64,000 nucleotides of DNA from the NCBI GenBank assembly GCA_028532855.1, contig JAQQAL010000040.1, forward strand, positions 1-64,000, written 5' to 3'. Every line of letters begins with the position of its first letter. Positions within the stretch are counted from its first letter, which is position 1. The DNA is from Candidatus Thalassospirochaeta sargassi (GTDB lineage: Bacteria; Spirochaetota; Spirochaetia; UBA9216). The notes beneath the pieces were generated by a model that saw only the letters and a program-made list of their open reading frames with translations, was not told where the DNA came from and ran no database searches. Of the stretch, positions 1-9,250 are shown in pieces. Both the position numbers and the translations under genes were made by a program.

Positions 1-948
1 GATAACTATCAGATAATCTTCCAGCGTGGTTTTGCCTCGAAGATTATGGAAAGTTCTTCAGGATCTTTTTCAATCCCGAATGATATTCTGGCCGTACCCA
101 TCTATGCCGGTATTGCCGCAACCAGCCTTGCTCAATCTGGAAAAATCAGTCCTGATAAAAAGATGCACCTCCAGCTGGCTCTGGCCGAGTTGATTGTAAA
201 CGGTATAGAGCACGGCAACTGTGAGGTTACATACGAAGAGAAAACAGAGTTTATGATGAACGGCGGCAGTGTGGTTGAGCTTGTTGCCGAAAAATGTAGA
301 AACAGAAAGATAGCGAAAAAAATGGTTCACTTCGATTGGGAAACCAGAAATGATCTGACTAAATACGCGATAAGAGACGAGGGTGATGGCTTTGATGTTG
401 AAGCTCTGAACAATGTCTTAAAAAGTCAGGATGAGTTTGCTCTTCACGGGCGCGGAATAAAGATGGCCAGAAATCTTTCAAGAGATCTCTATTACAATAA
501 GAAAGGTAACCAGGTTACCATGATTATTGAGCATGAAGAACAGGATGAACAGCCCTTCCCAATCAGGTTCAGAAAAGAGGAAATTCTGGAAGTGGAGCGC
601 AATGATATAATTTTCCGTGAAGGTGAGGCCAGTGATTATCTGTATTATATCGCAGCCGGTAAGTTTTACGTTTATCACAGACGTAAAAGAGTCGGAGAAC
701 TCAATCAGAACGATATTTTTATGGGAGAAATGTCCTTTCTTCTGAGCAATCAAAGAAATGGAACAATCAAGGCTGCCGACAAAGGTAAGCTGATTAAAAT
801 ATCCAGAAAGGCTTTCGTTACTCTTGTCAGGGATTACCCCTATTACGGGATTTTCCTCTCAAGGCTTCTTGCCAGACGACTTGCCCGTTCGAATGAACAA
901 AATGCAATGTTGACTGATCGTGTGAAGCGTCTGGAAGCAAACGGATGA
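1..948 (+). CDS. Partial: RsbW-like HATPase fused to a cyclic-nucleotide-binding domain
   Basis: The frame is open from base 1, so the gene starts upstream of the window; the first in-frame ATG is at 46. Numbering from that ATG, residues about 25-170 form a serine-kinase type HATPase (GHKL fold) like the anti-sigma factors RsbW/SpoIIAB: N box ELIVNGIEHGN, G1 box DEGDGF, G2 box HGRGIKMA. Residues about 185-285 form a CAP-type cyclic-nucleotide-binding domain (IIFREGEASDYLYYI near its start). There is no DNA-binding domain after it. By family, such HATPases phosphorylate STAS anti-anti-sigma proteins; control by cAMP is inferred from the fusion and from the two cyclase genes nearby. What lies in the missing N-terminus is unknown; a receiver or phosphatase domain would be usual. 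Confidence 0.8.
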   Translation, partial: DNYQIIFQRGFASKIMESSSGSFSIPNDILAVPIYAGIAATSLAQSGKISPDKKMHLQLALAELIVNGIEHGNCEVTYEEKTEFMMNGGSVVELVAEKCRNRKIAKKMVHFDWETRNDLTKYAIRDEGDGFDVEALNNVLKSQDEFALHGRGIKMARNLSRDLYYNKKGNQVTMIIEHEEQDEQPFPIRFRKEEILEVERNDIIFREGEASDYLYYIAAGKFYVYHRRKRVGELNQNDIFMGEMSFLLSNQRNGTIKAADKGKLIKISRKAFVTLVRDYPYYGIFLSRLLARRLARSNEQNAMLTDRVKRLEANG

Positions 949-989
949 ATCCCCTGCGGCATAATGAGGATTTGAAATATTTATAACGA

Positions 990-2729
990 ATGATTAACAA
1001 CTGGGATTTTTACTTAAAGATTTTTGAAAACTCATCTGAAGGGCTGTTCCTGATAAATGAGTCCGGACGTATAAAATTTGTAAATGAAAGATGTACTGAA
1101 TTAACCGGCTGGGATATTAACAAAATACTCGAGAATCAGGAATCTTTTCTTGGTTTTTTCAGGTTTGATAATGGTTCAGCCCTTGAACATACCGTTGAGA
1201 TTCCGGTGGATAGCGGCGGGAGTCTGAAGCTTAAATATTCCTTTGTCAGGCAGGGTGGAGATGAGAAAAGTATCCTCGTGAATATTGAACCTTACGAGAC
1301 CGGGGAAATTACACCCTGGTCAGGTGATATTTCAAAGCATCTTTTTAATAATCTGCCGGATCCGGTTGTATCATTTGATCTTAAAGGTGATGTACTCGGT
1401 TTCAATCCTGCTGTAACGAAGCTCACCGGATGGAACCCCGATAAGCTTAAAAATGCCTCACTCTTATATGCTGACGATAAGGCCTTTCTGTATAGGGTAC
1501 GTGAGCTTATTATATCCAGGAAACAACTCAGGCAAGAGGTGGAGATTGTATGTAGCAATGGAAAAAAGCTGCGTTTTTCTGAAACACTCTGGCCTCATTT
1601 TGATACAAAATTTGAATTATCAGGGTTTACGGCCTATTATCAGGATCTTAGCCGTGAAGAGCTTCTAAAGGCTCAGCTGCGGGCAAGTCAGACCAATTAC
1701 AATAGACTTTTTGAGAATTTTGCATCATCAATTGTGATTGTGGATGAATTAGGAAATGTTGTTAATATGAACTCAGCTGCGGAAGAGCTCTACGGTTGGT
1801 CCAGAGATGAGCTTCTCGGCGTTTCCTATGACGAATACTTTTCTGCAGGCAAGGGGCGTCCGGATATTCAGGAACTGATTAGACTGGCTGTTCAAAACGG
1901 CGGTAAATATATTGAAATCGGTGTTCCGCGAAATAATAAAAGCAGAGAAAAACTTTATACCTATGTAACCTATTATATTATTGACCTGAGCGGTGAGGGA
2001 ATGTTTGCCCTCTTTGTTCTGGAGAAAGATCTTACTACACGAGTAAGGCTTGAAAAACAACTGGAAGATTCGGTCTATCAGGTCAAGGAGACACAGGCCG
2101 CTGCTATAATGGGGTTTGCGAAACTGACGGAATTCCGTGATCACTGCACCGGAGAACATCTGGACAGGATCAAACTGTATACCAGAGCCCTGGCGGCGGC
2201 TCTTAAGAATCGTCCCGAGTATATTAATTACATCAACGATGCATATATTGATGACCTCGCAATGTCATCGATTCTTCATGATATTGGGAAGGTCGGGATT
2301 GAAGATTCCATTCTGCTGAAATCAGGCAAGCTTTCGAAGGAAGAGTTCGATGTTATGAAGAAGCATTCTACGATGGGTGGAGACGCCCTTGCAATAATCG
2401 ATAATAATCTAGGTTATAAATCGTTTCTTACAATCGGGAAAGAGGTCGCATCCTATCACCATGAGAGATGGGACGGTAGTGGTTACCCGGAAGGTCTCCG
2501 CGGTAAGGATATTCCCCTATCAGCAAGAATTGTAGCCCTTGCAGATGTGTACGATGCCCTGATCAGTGAGAGGCCCTATAAAAAGCCATTTTCACATGAA
2601 GAAGCAACTAAGCTTATTGTAGCAGAGAAGGGTACTCATTTTGATCCTGATGTAGTTGATGCTTTCTTGTACTGCAGTGAAGAATTTAAAAAGATCTCTG
2701 AAACCATGATTGAAGCAGACGGATGTTGA
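990..2729 (+). CDS. Triple-PAS HD-GYP phosphodiesterase
   Basis: A 579-aa cytoplasmic sensor without membrane segments. Three PAS domains (about residues 8-95, 115-225 and 235-345) precede an HD-GYP domain (about 365-560). The HD-GYP core is intact: LHDIGKVGI with the metal-binding HD pair, then HHERWDGSGYPEGL with the GYP signature. HD-GYP proteins hydrolyse cyclic di-GMP to pGpG or GMP, so this is probably a signal-responsive c-di-GMP phosphodiesterase acting on motility or surface behaviour; the PAS ligands are unknown. It lies 41 bases after the HATPase/cNMP gene and may be co-transcribed with it. No Shine-Dalgarno sequence is obvious before the ATG at 990. Its stop codon lies inside the -35 box of the next gene. 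Confidence 0.9.
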   Translation: MINNWDFYLKIFENSSEGLFLINESGRIKFVNERCTELTGWDINKILENQESFLGFFRFDNGSALEHTVEIPVDSGGSLKLKYSFVRQGGDEKSILVNIEPYETGEITPWSGDISKHLFNNLPDPVVSFDLKGDVLGFNPAVTKLTGWNPDKLKNASLLYADDKAFLYRVRELIISRKQLRQEVEIVCSNGKKLRFSETLWPHFDTKFELSGFTAYYQDLSREELLKAQLRASQTNYNRLFENFASSIVIVDELGNVVNMNSAAEELYGWSRDELLGVSYDEYFSAGKGRPDIQELIRLAVQNGGKYIEIGVPRNNKSREKLYTYVTYYIIDLSGEGMFALFVLEKDLTTRVRLEKQLEDSVYQVKETQAAAIMGFAKLTEFRDHCTGEHLDRIKLYTRALAAALKNRPEYINYINDAYIDDLAMSSILHDIGKVGIEDSILLKSGKLSKEEFDVMKKHSTMGGDALAIIDNNLGYKSFLTIGKEVASYHHERWDGSGYPEGLRGKDIPLSARIVALADVYDALISERPYKKPFSHEEATKLIVAEKGTHFDPDVVDAFLYCSEEFKKISETMIEADGC

Positions 2730-2754
2730 CATTAAGCAAATGCCTAACTATTGT
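2726..2754 (+). promoter_or_regulatory. Promoter of the EIIA gene, candidate leaderless
   Basis: Perfect -35 TTGACA (2726-2731), 17-base spacer, -10 TATTGT (2749-2754). The ATG at 2762 follows 7 bases after the -10 box, so the predicted +1 is at or one base before the start codon. No Shine-Dalgarno sequence is present. The -35 box overlaps the TGA stop of the HD-GYP gene. Confidence 0.65.
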
Positions 2755-2761
2755 GTAGTTT

Positions 2762-3208
2762 ATGATTCTTAGTGAAATTTTAACCAAAGAGGTTATTACT
2801 GTTGATCTCAAAGGTGATACCAAAGAAGAGATTATTGATTCTCTAATAGATCTGCTTGACTCGGCCGGCAGGATTTCCGACAGGGAAAAGGTAAGGGAAT
2901 GTATTTTGGAAAGGGAATCCAAGATGTCGACAGGTATGGAAGCCGGAGTAGCAATACCTCATGGTAAAACCGATGCGGTGAATGAGCTTGTAGGATGTGT
3001 CGGAATAAAAAAGGATGGTGTGGATTTTAAATCATTTGACGGAGAACCGAGCCGAATCTTCATAATGACGGTTTCACCGCTTCACCGGACGGGACCCCAT
3101 GTTCAGTTTCTTGCTGAAATCAGCAGGCTTCTGCGTGAGCCGGAAGAACGGCAGAAATTACTTGACGCCGGCTGTGCGGAAGAGATTCAAAGTATAATCT
3201 GCGGGTAG
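2762..3208 (+). CDS. PTS fructose/nitrogen-type EIIA protein
   Basis: A 148-aa stand-alone EIIA domain of the PtsN/mannitol-fructose class, about the normal length. The phosphorylated histidine is His67 in GVAIPHGKTDAV. Such proteins accept phosphate from HPr or NPr and either pass it to an EIIB or act as regulators. No EIIB, EIIC or HPr gene is nearby, which favours a regulatory (PtsN-like) role; that is inference. It has its own promoter starting inside the preceding stop codon and appears to be monocistronic, ending convergently with the HEAT-repeat gene. Confidence 0.85.
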   Translation: MILSEILTKEVITVDLKGDTKEEIIDSLIDLLDSAGRISDREKVRECILERESKMSTGMEAGVAIPHGKTDAVNELVGCVGIKKDGVDFKSFDGEPSRIFIMTVSPLHRTGPHVQFLAEISRLLREPEERQKLLDAGCAEEIQSIICG

Positions 3209-3244
3209 CTTAAGAATCCCGGCTGATTATTGAATCTGATCCGC

Positions 3245-3269
3245 AGAGCCGAAGCTCTCAGTTGTTTTT
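3245..3269 (+). terminator. Weak terminator after the EIIA gene
   Basis: A 5-bp stem AGAGC/GCTCT with a CGAA tetraloop (3245-3258) is followed by TTGTTTTT. The stem is short, and the T tract lies inside the 3' end of the convergent gene, so this is only a plausible terminator. Confidence 0.4.
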
Positions 3270-5831
3270 CGCTTCTATTCTTTCCAAAGCCCATAGGGTG
3301 TATTTTCGCACACGTTTATCAGGATCCTCTTTCAATTCATTGAGAATCTGACTGCCTTCTGGCGTATTCAGTTTTTCAAGAGCTCTTAGAACCTCTACCC
3401 TTACTTCTGAATCGGGATCTCTTGCAGCAAGAACCATTCCCTTGAATGCTTCTTTTGTCTGCATCAGGGCAAGAAGGGCTGCAGCCTGTTTTCTTGTCTC
3501 CGGGCTGCGGTGTCGGAGTTTTAGAACTGTAGTCTCGATATATCCGGTGCTCAACAGAACCTCCGAGAGTGTTTCCCTGAGAGATGATATATCTTCTTTG
3601 AGCAGCGCTGTAACCGCAGGCTCGCTGTCTTCTCCCATTAGTTTGAAAACTTCGGATATATATTCGCGTAGCTGTGGCGCGGCATCCTTGAAGAGTTCAA
3701 CAAGAAGTCTGATTTCCTGCTTTGTTATTTTTGAAGCCAGGGCTTCCGAGGCCGGCTGTCTGAGTTCCTGATCATTTAATCCGTCAACCAGTATCTTTGT
3801 TGATTCGGGTCGATCCGATCTGCCGAGGCCGTAGACTGCCGCAGTCTTTACTGGATATACCTCATTTGGATCCTTAAGTAGTTTGCCAAGCTCGTTAAGT
3901 GCTGTCTCAGTCCCATAGCGGGAAATGACGGCCGCTGTTTCCCGTCTGACTCGTTCGACAGGATCCCGGAGCCCGTCGGTCATCTGGCTGATAAGTTTTA
4001 TTTCTCCGTACCCGGCAAGGGCCCAGATGCTCGCAATCCTGACTTCCGGATCAGGGTCTTTTGAAGCTTCTTTTACATCTTTTATGAAAGTTTTCAGGCC
4101 AGTGGACGGTAATGAGCTTAATATCGATGCTTTAACTGCCGAATCACGCGACTGAAGAAGACCTGCAACCCGCTCGGTGAAAGCCTTCTCATCATAGCTT
4201 TTAAGAATTACAGCGAATTCCTTCTGTTCCTCGGCTGTCAGCAGCCTGAGGTTTTCGAGGATCATCTGGAGACAGCAGGGCATTTTGAGCTCGCCCAGAA
4301 TTTTAAACGCTTCTTTTTTCACATTGGCGTTCACGGTATCAGGTGTGCCTCGAAGCAGCCCAACCAGTTCTTCTATGTACATTGAGGGTGGAAAGCGTTC
4401 AATAGTCAGTCTCAGCAGATTGGGGGAGACTGAGCTGCCGGTTTTAAGAAACTCCAGCAGAGTGGGGACGAAGATGGCCTCACCCCTGAGCGGCAGGTTG
4501 GGGAGGATGATGGAGTAAATATCTTCTTCGCTGTGCCTGCTTTTAAGCTCCCTGTTAAGCATTTCCAATGCTGTATCGCTTCCTCTCTTTGATATGCATT
4601 TCAGGGCTTCAGTATATATCTCTGTATAGTGCTCCCTTGCCTGCTCGGCAAAGCTATCCGTGAAAATTCTTTCGGCAAGTTTGTCTATATATTTACTGTT
4701 TCCATTATCTTTGAGCAGTCCGGCAGCAAGATGTATTGATGCGGGGTTATCGGTTTTTTCAAGCTCTCTCAGAAAGTCGGTGCAGTTTACCTCACAGGCC
4801 ATTTTCAGCAGTTTTTCTGTTCGATCATAAGCCGCTTTATCGCCGGGATCAGCAGACAAAAAAAGTTTTGTAAGGAAATCCTGCTTCTGAAGATAGAGAG
4901 CGGCCTGTAGTCTGATTTCGATATCTTCAGAAAGCAGGAATTCGGTAGCTGTGTTAATATCTTCATCGGAATTGTCATGAAGAAGTCCGAGCAGATGAAG
5001 AATCTGCGGTTTGGAAAGGTTTTTTATATTTATCCTGTAAAGTTCAGGAAAGTTTTTGTCTATTCTCAAACGTGCAGCTTTTCTGACACTGTAGACCGGA
5101 TCATTAAGCAGTAATTCCTGTAGAGCTTTGCTGAGCCTTGATTCATCTTCAGACTTGATTTCGGTAGCAGCTGTCTTTCTTATCTGTGCTGCCGAATCAG
5201 TGAAGGCTTCCCAGGCAGCACGTACAGCACGATCTTCGCTGTTGTGTATGAGCAGTTTATATGCAAAGAATCTGACCTGCCATTCAGAATCTCCGGTCAT
5301 CTCAATGATGTCCTGGAAGCGGGCACTTAGCAGTTTAGCGGCATATTCGCCGTCGAAGTCGTTGCCGTCTCCTGCTCCTGCAATCTTTTTTAAAAGGTTT
5401 AGATCGCTGCTCTGTTCAGCAGCTCTGATGAATATTTTTTCAAAAGCAGGCCGGCTTTTACCCCCGAGAATACAGAAGAACAAACCCTTTTCAGGGAAAT
5501 AATTAATGAATTTCTTAAGGTATCTGGTTCGGCGGTATACGAGAAACTGCTTTTCCCATAATTTATCCAAACCAGTTTCGGTAATTATATCAGTACCGTT
5601 TTTTACAGCTGATTTCTCAATAATCCTGGTTTTCTTCAAAAGCTTTTTCCCGTTCCATACGCGAATAAACTCCTTCATGGCCTGCGGATTGTTTGCAGCG
5701 GCATTACACTTTTTTGACAAGCTGTAATTTAGATAAATTTTAATAATGATAAAAATCAGCAGGGCCGCAGCTGCTGTTATTATTGTTATAATACTCCACA
5801 GGGGCATACTGAATCCCGGTATAATTTCCAT
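3258..5831 (-). CDS. Membrane-anchored HEAT-repeat protein
   Basis: An 857-aa protein with one N-terminal membrane segment (about residues 10-33, IITIITAAAALLIFIIIKIY) followed by a long alpha-helical region. Many copies of a HEAT/armadillo-like unit are visible, for example DPDPEVRIASIWALAGYG, DPVERVRRETAAVISRYG and DPDKRVRKYTLWALERI. HEAT solenoids are protein-binding scaffolds; the partner is unknown. It starts at an ATG with a strong GGAGG 7 bases upstream and lies 15 bases after the cyclase gene on the same strand, so the pair forms an operon and the scaffold may work with cAMP signalling (inference). Confidence 0.8.
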   Translation of the reverse strand: MEIIPGFSMPLWSIITIITAAAALLIFIIIKIYLNYSLSKKCNAAANNPQAMKEFIRVWNGKKLLKKTRIIEKSAVKNGTDIITETGLDKLWEKQFLVYRRTRYLKKFINYFPEKGLFFCILGGKSRPAFEKIFIRAAEQSSDLNLLKKIAGAGDGNDFDGEYAAKLLSARFQDIIEMTGDSEWQVRFFAYKLLIHNSEDRAVRAAWEAFTDSAAQIRKTAATEIKSEDESRLSKALQELLLNDPVYSVRKAARLRIDKNFPELYRINIKNLSKPQILHLLGLLHDNSDEDINTATEFLLSEDIEIRLQAALYLQKQDFLTKLFLSADPGDKAAYDRTEKLLKMACEVNCTDFLRELEKTDNPASIHLAAGLLKDNGNSKYIDKLAERIFTDSFAEQAREHYTEIYTEALKCISKRGSDTALEMLNRELKSRHSEEDIYSIILPNLPLRGEAIFVPTLLEFLKTGSSVSPNLLRLTIERFPPSMYIEELVGLLRGTPDTVNANVKKEAFKILGELKMPCCLQMILENLRLLTAEEQKEFAVILKSYDEKAFTERVAGLLQSRDSAVKASILSSLPSTGLKTFIKDVKEASKDPDPEVRIASIWALAGYGEIKLISQMTDGLRDPVERVRRETAAVISRYGTETALNELGKLLKDPNEVYPVKTAAVYGLGRSDRPESTKILVDGLNDQELRQPASEALASKITKQEIRLLVELFKDAAPQLREYISEVFKLMGEDSEPAVTALLKEDISSLRETLSEVLLSTGYIETTVLKLRHRSPETRKQAAALLALMQTKEAFKGMVLAARDPDSEVRVEVLRALEKLNTPEGSQILNELKEDPDKRVRKYTLWALERIEAKNN

Positions 5832-5846
5832 AATTTTCCTCCATTT

Positions 5847-7400
5847 TTAAACGGCAACGTTAAATATCTCGATAGGTTGCTTTTTGCCCTTCACTGTCAC
5901 AGGTTTTCTTTTTTCCAGATTAAAGCTGTCGTCCAGCATGTTTCTTGTGTCCCCTGTAATAATAATCTCATTCGGTCCGGCAACGCCTTCCAGCCTTGCT
6001 GCCAGGTTGACAGTATCGCCTATCATTGAATAATCCATTCTTCTGCTGCTTCCGAGGTTTCCTGCCACCAGTGGCCCCGAGTGCATTCCTATTCCAATTT
6101 TCAGTGATTCAGCCTGTCCCCGGAAGAATTTGCGGGTTTTCGATGCGACAAGCCTCTGTATCTCCACTGCGCATTTTACTGCTTTCTTTGCGTCCTCTTT
6201 TTCGTTGGAAAGCGGAACCCCCCAGGCTGCCATAATACAGTCGCCGATGAATTTGTCTATATAGCCGCCGTGGTTGATGACAATTTCCACCGCCTCGGTA
6301 AAATATTCATTCAGGATATCAATGATTACTTCCGGCTCCTTTGTTTCTGAAAAAGCAGTGTAGCCCCTGATATCCGCAAAAAAGACTGTGGCTGTTTTCT
6401 TTGAACCGCCCGGGCTTACCAGTCCTGGGCTTTCCATAAGATGATTTATAATATCGTTAGAGAGGTATCTTGAAAACATATCCTTGATCATTCTGCGTTC
6501 TTCGATGGCGACCTTCATGCGGTCTTTCATTTCTTTCTCCGCGCTCTGATCCTTGAAAAGCAGGGTCAGCCCTTCATGTGCCCCCCGCTTTCCTTTCAGC
6601 TGGGTTATATTAAGTGAATAATCGATATTCCCGTCCGGAATTTTGAGTATGCCTTCAAGACCCAGTATGGTGTCATCGTTTTTGTCAGCTTCATTTATTA
6701 CTCTCAGAACCTTTGGAGTCAGTTTCTTCTTAAAAAATCCGTCCAGATTTTGTCCCAGGTTTTCTTCTGTCAGCTTCAGTTTTCGTTCTGCGGCTTCATT
6801 GAAATACCTGATTTTGCCGTCAGCCGATGTTGTTATCAGTAAATCAGACATAGAAGTAAAGATGCTTTGCTGGTATCTTTCCATTGCTTCAATCTTTCTC
6901 AGATGATCCTGCAGCTGGGAATAAAGGACCGAGTTATGCAGCAGGCCGCCGGCGAATTTTGATATTGATTCAAGAAAACGGAATCTTCCCCCGCGATAAA
7001 AATCAGCTTTGTCCGAATTGAGTACAAGGTAGCCCAGTCGTTGTGTAGGTACATTTAATGGAAGGATGATGCCGCTGTTCATTTTCTGATCAAGCAGAAC
7101 ACCTGAAAACGGTGAGGCCTTTCTGTTAAGCAGAACTATCGTTTCGCCGCAGTCTTCCGCAAAGTTTATCAGCTCAGAACGTCTGGACAGTTCTGCCGGA
7201 AGGCTGTACCACCCCCGCTTATAAACTAGTTTGGGGTTTCCGTTGCCTTCAGGGTATAAATACAGACCGGCCAGCTCTGACTTGCTGATATCGAGGGCCT
7301 GTTCCACCAGGATTGATATCAGTATGGAGAATTTATTCTCCTGAGACAGGGCTGCACAGAGTCTGACAGTTTCTTCAAGAATATCATTCTCGTTTTTCAT
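5847..7400 (-). CDS. GAF-PAS class III adenylate/guanylate cyclase
   Basis: A 517-aa soluble sensor cyclase: GAF-like domain (about residues 8-160), PAS domain (about 172-290), a short linker helix, then a class III nucleotidyl cyclase domain (about 330-515). Both metal-binding aspartates are present (FFADIRGYTAFSE and KFIGDCIMAAWG). The lysine before GD, the aspartate in SMIGDTVN and the Asn/Arg pair in NLAARLE are all present, so the domain should be active and the residues favour ATP, giving cAMP. No transmembrane segment is seen. It is the first gene of an operon with the HEAT protein. The leader is short: a TATATT lies 9 bases before the ATG, without a clear -35 or Shine-Dalgarno. Confidence 0.9.
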   Translation of the reverse strand: MKNENDILEETVRLCAALSQENKFSILISILVEQALDISKSELAGLYLYPEGNGNPKLVYKRGWYSLPAELSRRSELINFAEDCGETIVLLNRKASPFSGVLLDQKMNSGIILPLNVPTQRLGYLVLNSDKADFYRGGRFRFLESISKFAGGLLHNSVLYSQLQDHLRKIEAMERYQQSIFTSMSDLLITTSADGKIRYFNEAAERKLKLTEENLGQNLDGFFKKKLTPKVLRVINEADKNDDTILGLEGILKIPDGNIDYSLNITQLKGKRGAHEGLTLLFKDQSAEKEMKDRMKVAIEERRMIKDMFSRYLSNDIINHLMESPGLVSPGGSKKTATVFFADIRGYTAFSETKEPEVIIDILNEYFTEAVEIVINHGGYIDKFIGDCIMAAWGVPLSNEKEDAKKAVKCAVEIQRLVASKTRKFFRGQAESLKIGIGMHSGPLVAGNLGSSRRMDYSMIGDTVNLAARLEGVAGPNEIIITGDTRNMLDDSFNLEKRKPVTVKGKKQPIEIFNVAV

Positions 7401-7433
7401 AATTAATTGAATATATCATAAATCAGTAGTTTT

Positions 7434-8291
7434 ATGATAGAATATGTACTGCCCATGGTTAGTAAATTTTATTTTAAACTAGGTCTTTTCCTCGGTATAG
7501 TTGCGTCTATAATCGGTGTTGTAGGTTTCACTATGAGGTTCTATATAGGTAATGACCGTACAATACTGACGATATTGAACTATTCTCTCTGTCTGGCCGG
7601 AGGACTGCTGGTTATTTATGTGACGTTATGCTCACGGAAAAAGGCCAGTTTGAGATACTATTCAAAACAGTATCAGACAATGACTCTTTATCTGACCGGA
7701 ACCCTCGTACTTGTTAACAGTGGAGATATTGCAGGAGTGATACTATTTCTTCTAGGGGTTGTCCTTGCCTACAGGTATTCTTTTCTTGCTCAAAAAATGC
7801 TTATAATTACCGCAGCGGCTAACTGTATAATGCTCATAATCTACGCAGTGCTTCATGATTTGGATTTTAAAGATGTAATTCATGAGCTGCTGTTTATATC
7901 TTTTACATATTCGGTTTTCTTTTTTATATACTCAGATTTCAAATCTTTTCTTAACAGGCGCTTCAATAGAATGAGTGTTGAACTGGATCTTGCCAGGCAG
8001 ATAACCCCCTTCGGTGAAGAGCTCAGAAAGAGGATGAAGTCTTCTGACGTGACGGAAGTGGATTTTACCAGAAAAGAATATGAGGTAATGGTTGCGATGT
8101 GTTTTTATGAGAAGGTTTCGAACGAAGAACTCTCTGAGTTTATGAATATATCAATTGCGACGGTAAAAAGCCATCTGAATAACATCTTTAAAAAAACCGG
8201 CATCCACAGCAGAAGCCGGCTTATCGCAGTTTTTAAAAATTTCTTTGTTGAAAGCCGAACCGAGGTTCGTCAGGGAACACTTCCGTATTAA
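7434..8291 (+). CDS. Multi-pass membrane protein with C-terminal LuxR-type HTH
   Basis: A 285-aa protein. About the first 170 residues contain roughly six hydrophobic segments (for example LGIVASIIGVVGFTMRF). A cytoplasmic linker then leads to a LuxR/FixJ-type helix-turn-helix at about residues 205-265 (FTRKEYEVMVAMCF through NISIATVKSHLNNIFKKTG). It is probably a membrane-sensing one-component transcription regulator; target and signal are unknown. It is divergent from the cyclase gene with a 33-base gap, which suggests linked control. The start is uncertain: ATG 7434 or ATG 7455, neither with a good ribosome binding site. The stop lies only 5 bases from the convergent permease gene. Confidence 0.75.
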   Translation: MIEYVLPMVSKFYFKLGLFLGIVASIIGVVGFTMRFYIGNDRTILTILNYSLCLAGGLLVIYVTLCSRKKASLRYYSKQYQTMTLYLTGTLVLVNSGDIAGVILFLLGVVLAYRYSFLAQKMLIITAAANCIMLIIYAVLHDLDFKDVIHELLFISFTYSVFFFIYSDFKSFLNRRFNRMSVELDLARQITPFGEELRKRMKSSDVTEVDFTRKEYEVMVAMCFYEKVSNEELSEFMNISIATVKSHLNNIFKKTGIHSRSRLIAVFKNFFVESRTEVRQGTLPY

Positions 8292-8296
8292 TTGAG

Positions 8297-9250
8297 CTAT
8301 TTCTCTTCCCGCTGGTAGGGTGTTCCCAGGGCCGCAGGCGTTCCGGTGCCGCGCCGTCTGTTTTCCCATAATGTAATTATTATCAGCACAACTATTGTTA
8401 CAAGGTAAGGCATCATGTTCAGTACCGGTGCAGGAATCTCGGCGCCGGAGGCCTGAAGTCTGAACTGTACCGCATTGATTCCGCCGAACAGAATAGCACC
8501 CCATATTGCGCGTGAAGGGTTCCAGAGTGAAAAAATAACCAGTGCAATTACTATCCATCCACGGCCGCCGGTTATATTTTCCGTCCAGCCCGGAGTGTAG
8601 GCAAGCGAGAGATGAGCTCCGCCTATACCCGCCATAATCCCTCCAAAAATGGTGTAGATATAGCGGGTGCGGGTTACATCGATACCCATTGCGTCAGCCG
8701 TCTGGGGGCTCTCGCCTACGGCTCTCAGGTTAAGTCCGTACTTGGTGCGGAACATGAAATACCAGGCAACCGGAATCAGAAGCAGAACGATGTATGTCAG
8801 AAGATCCTGGTTGAACACTGCGCCGATTACCGGGAGTTTTGACAGTCCAGGAATAGTCAGTGTTTCAAATTTCGCTGCCGTCAGTCCTATCATATAACCG
8901 CTGTTGGATTCAGGGCCCAGAGTCTGTCCAAGAAAGCTTGCCATTCCGGTCCCGAAGAGGGTTATGCTGAGACCGCTTACTACCTGCTGTGCGCGCATTG
9001 TGATTGAAAGAAATGCATGTAGAAGCGACAGAACGGCTCCGGTAGCCATGGCTGTGACTACTGCGGCAAACAGGTTCCCGGTGTAGTAGGAAACCGTGAA
9101 TGAAAGCACGGCGCTCATCAGCATTATTCCTTCAATACCGAGATTCAGCACGCCTGATTTTTCGGTATAAATTTCACCTATTGTAGCGAACACAAGTGAT
9201 GTTCCGGCTCTCAGGGTGATTGCTAAAATTGATGTAAGAAGCAGAATCAT
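8297..9250 (-). CDS. BMP-type ABC transporter permease (NupQ-like)
   Basis: A 317-aa integral membrane protein with about eight to nine hydrophobic segments, matching the second permease of nucleoside/BMP transporters (B. subtilis NupQ/YufQ, Treponema PnrE type). Typical features are an N-terminal TLRAGTSLVFATIGEIYTEK and VLNLGIEGIML, then VGESPQTADAMGIDV in the cytoplasmic loop that contacts the ATPase. It is the last gene of the operon and overlaps the preceding permease gene by 4 bases, which indicates translational coupling. The substrate is probably purine nucleosides, inferred from the family. Confidence 0.88.
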   Translation of the reverse strand: MILLLTSILAITLRAGTSLVFATIGEIYTEKSGVLNLGIEGIMLMSAVLSFTVSYYTGNLFAAVVTAMATGAVLSLLHAFLSITMRAQQVVSGLSITLFGTGMASFLGQTLGPESNSGYMIGLTAAKFETLTIPGLSKLPVIGAVFNQDLLTYIVLLLIPVAWYFMFRTKYGLNLRAVGESPQTADAMGIDVTRTRYIYTIFGGIMAGIGGAHLSLAYTPGWTENITGGRGWIVIALVIFSLWNPSRAIWGAILFGGINAVQFRLQASGAEIPAPVLNMMPYLVTIVVLIIITLWENRRRGTGTPAALGTPYQREEK

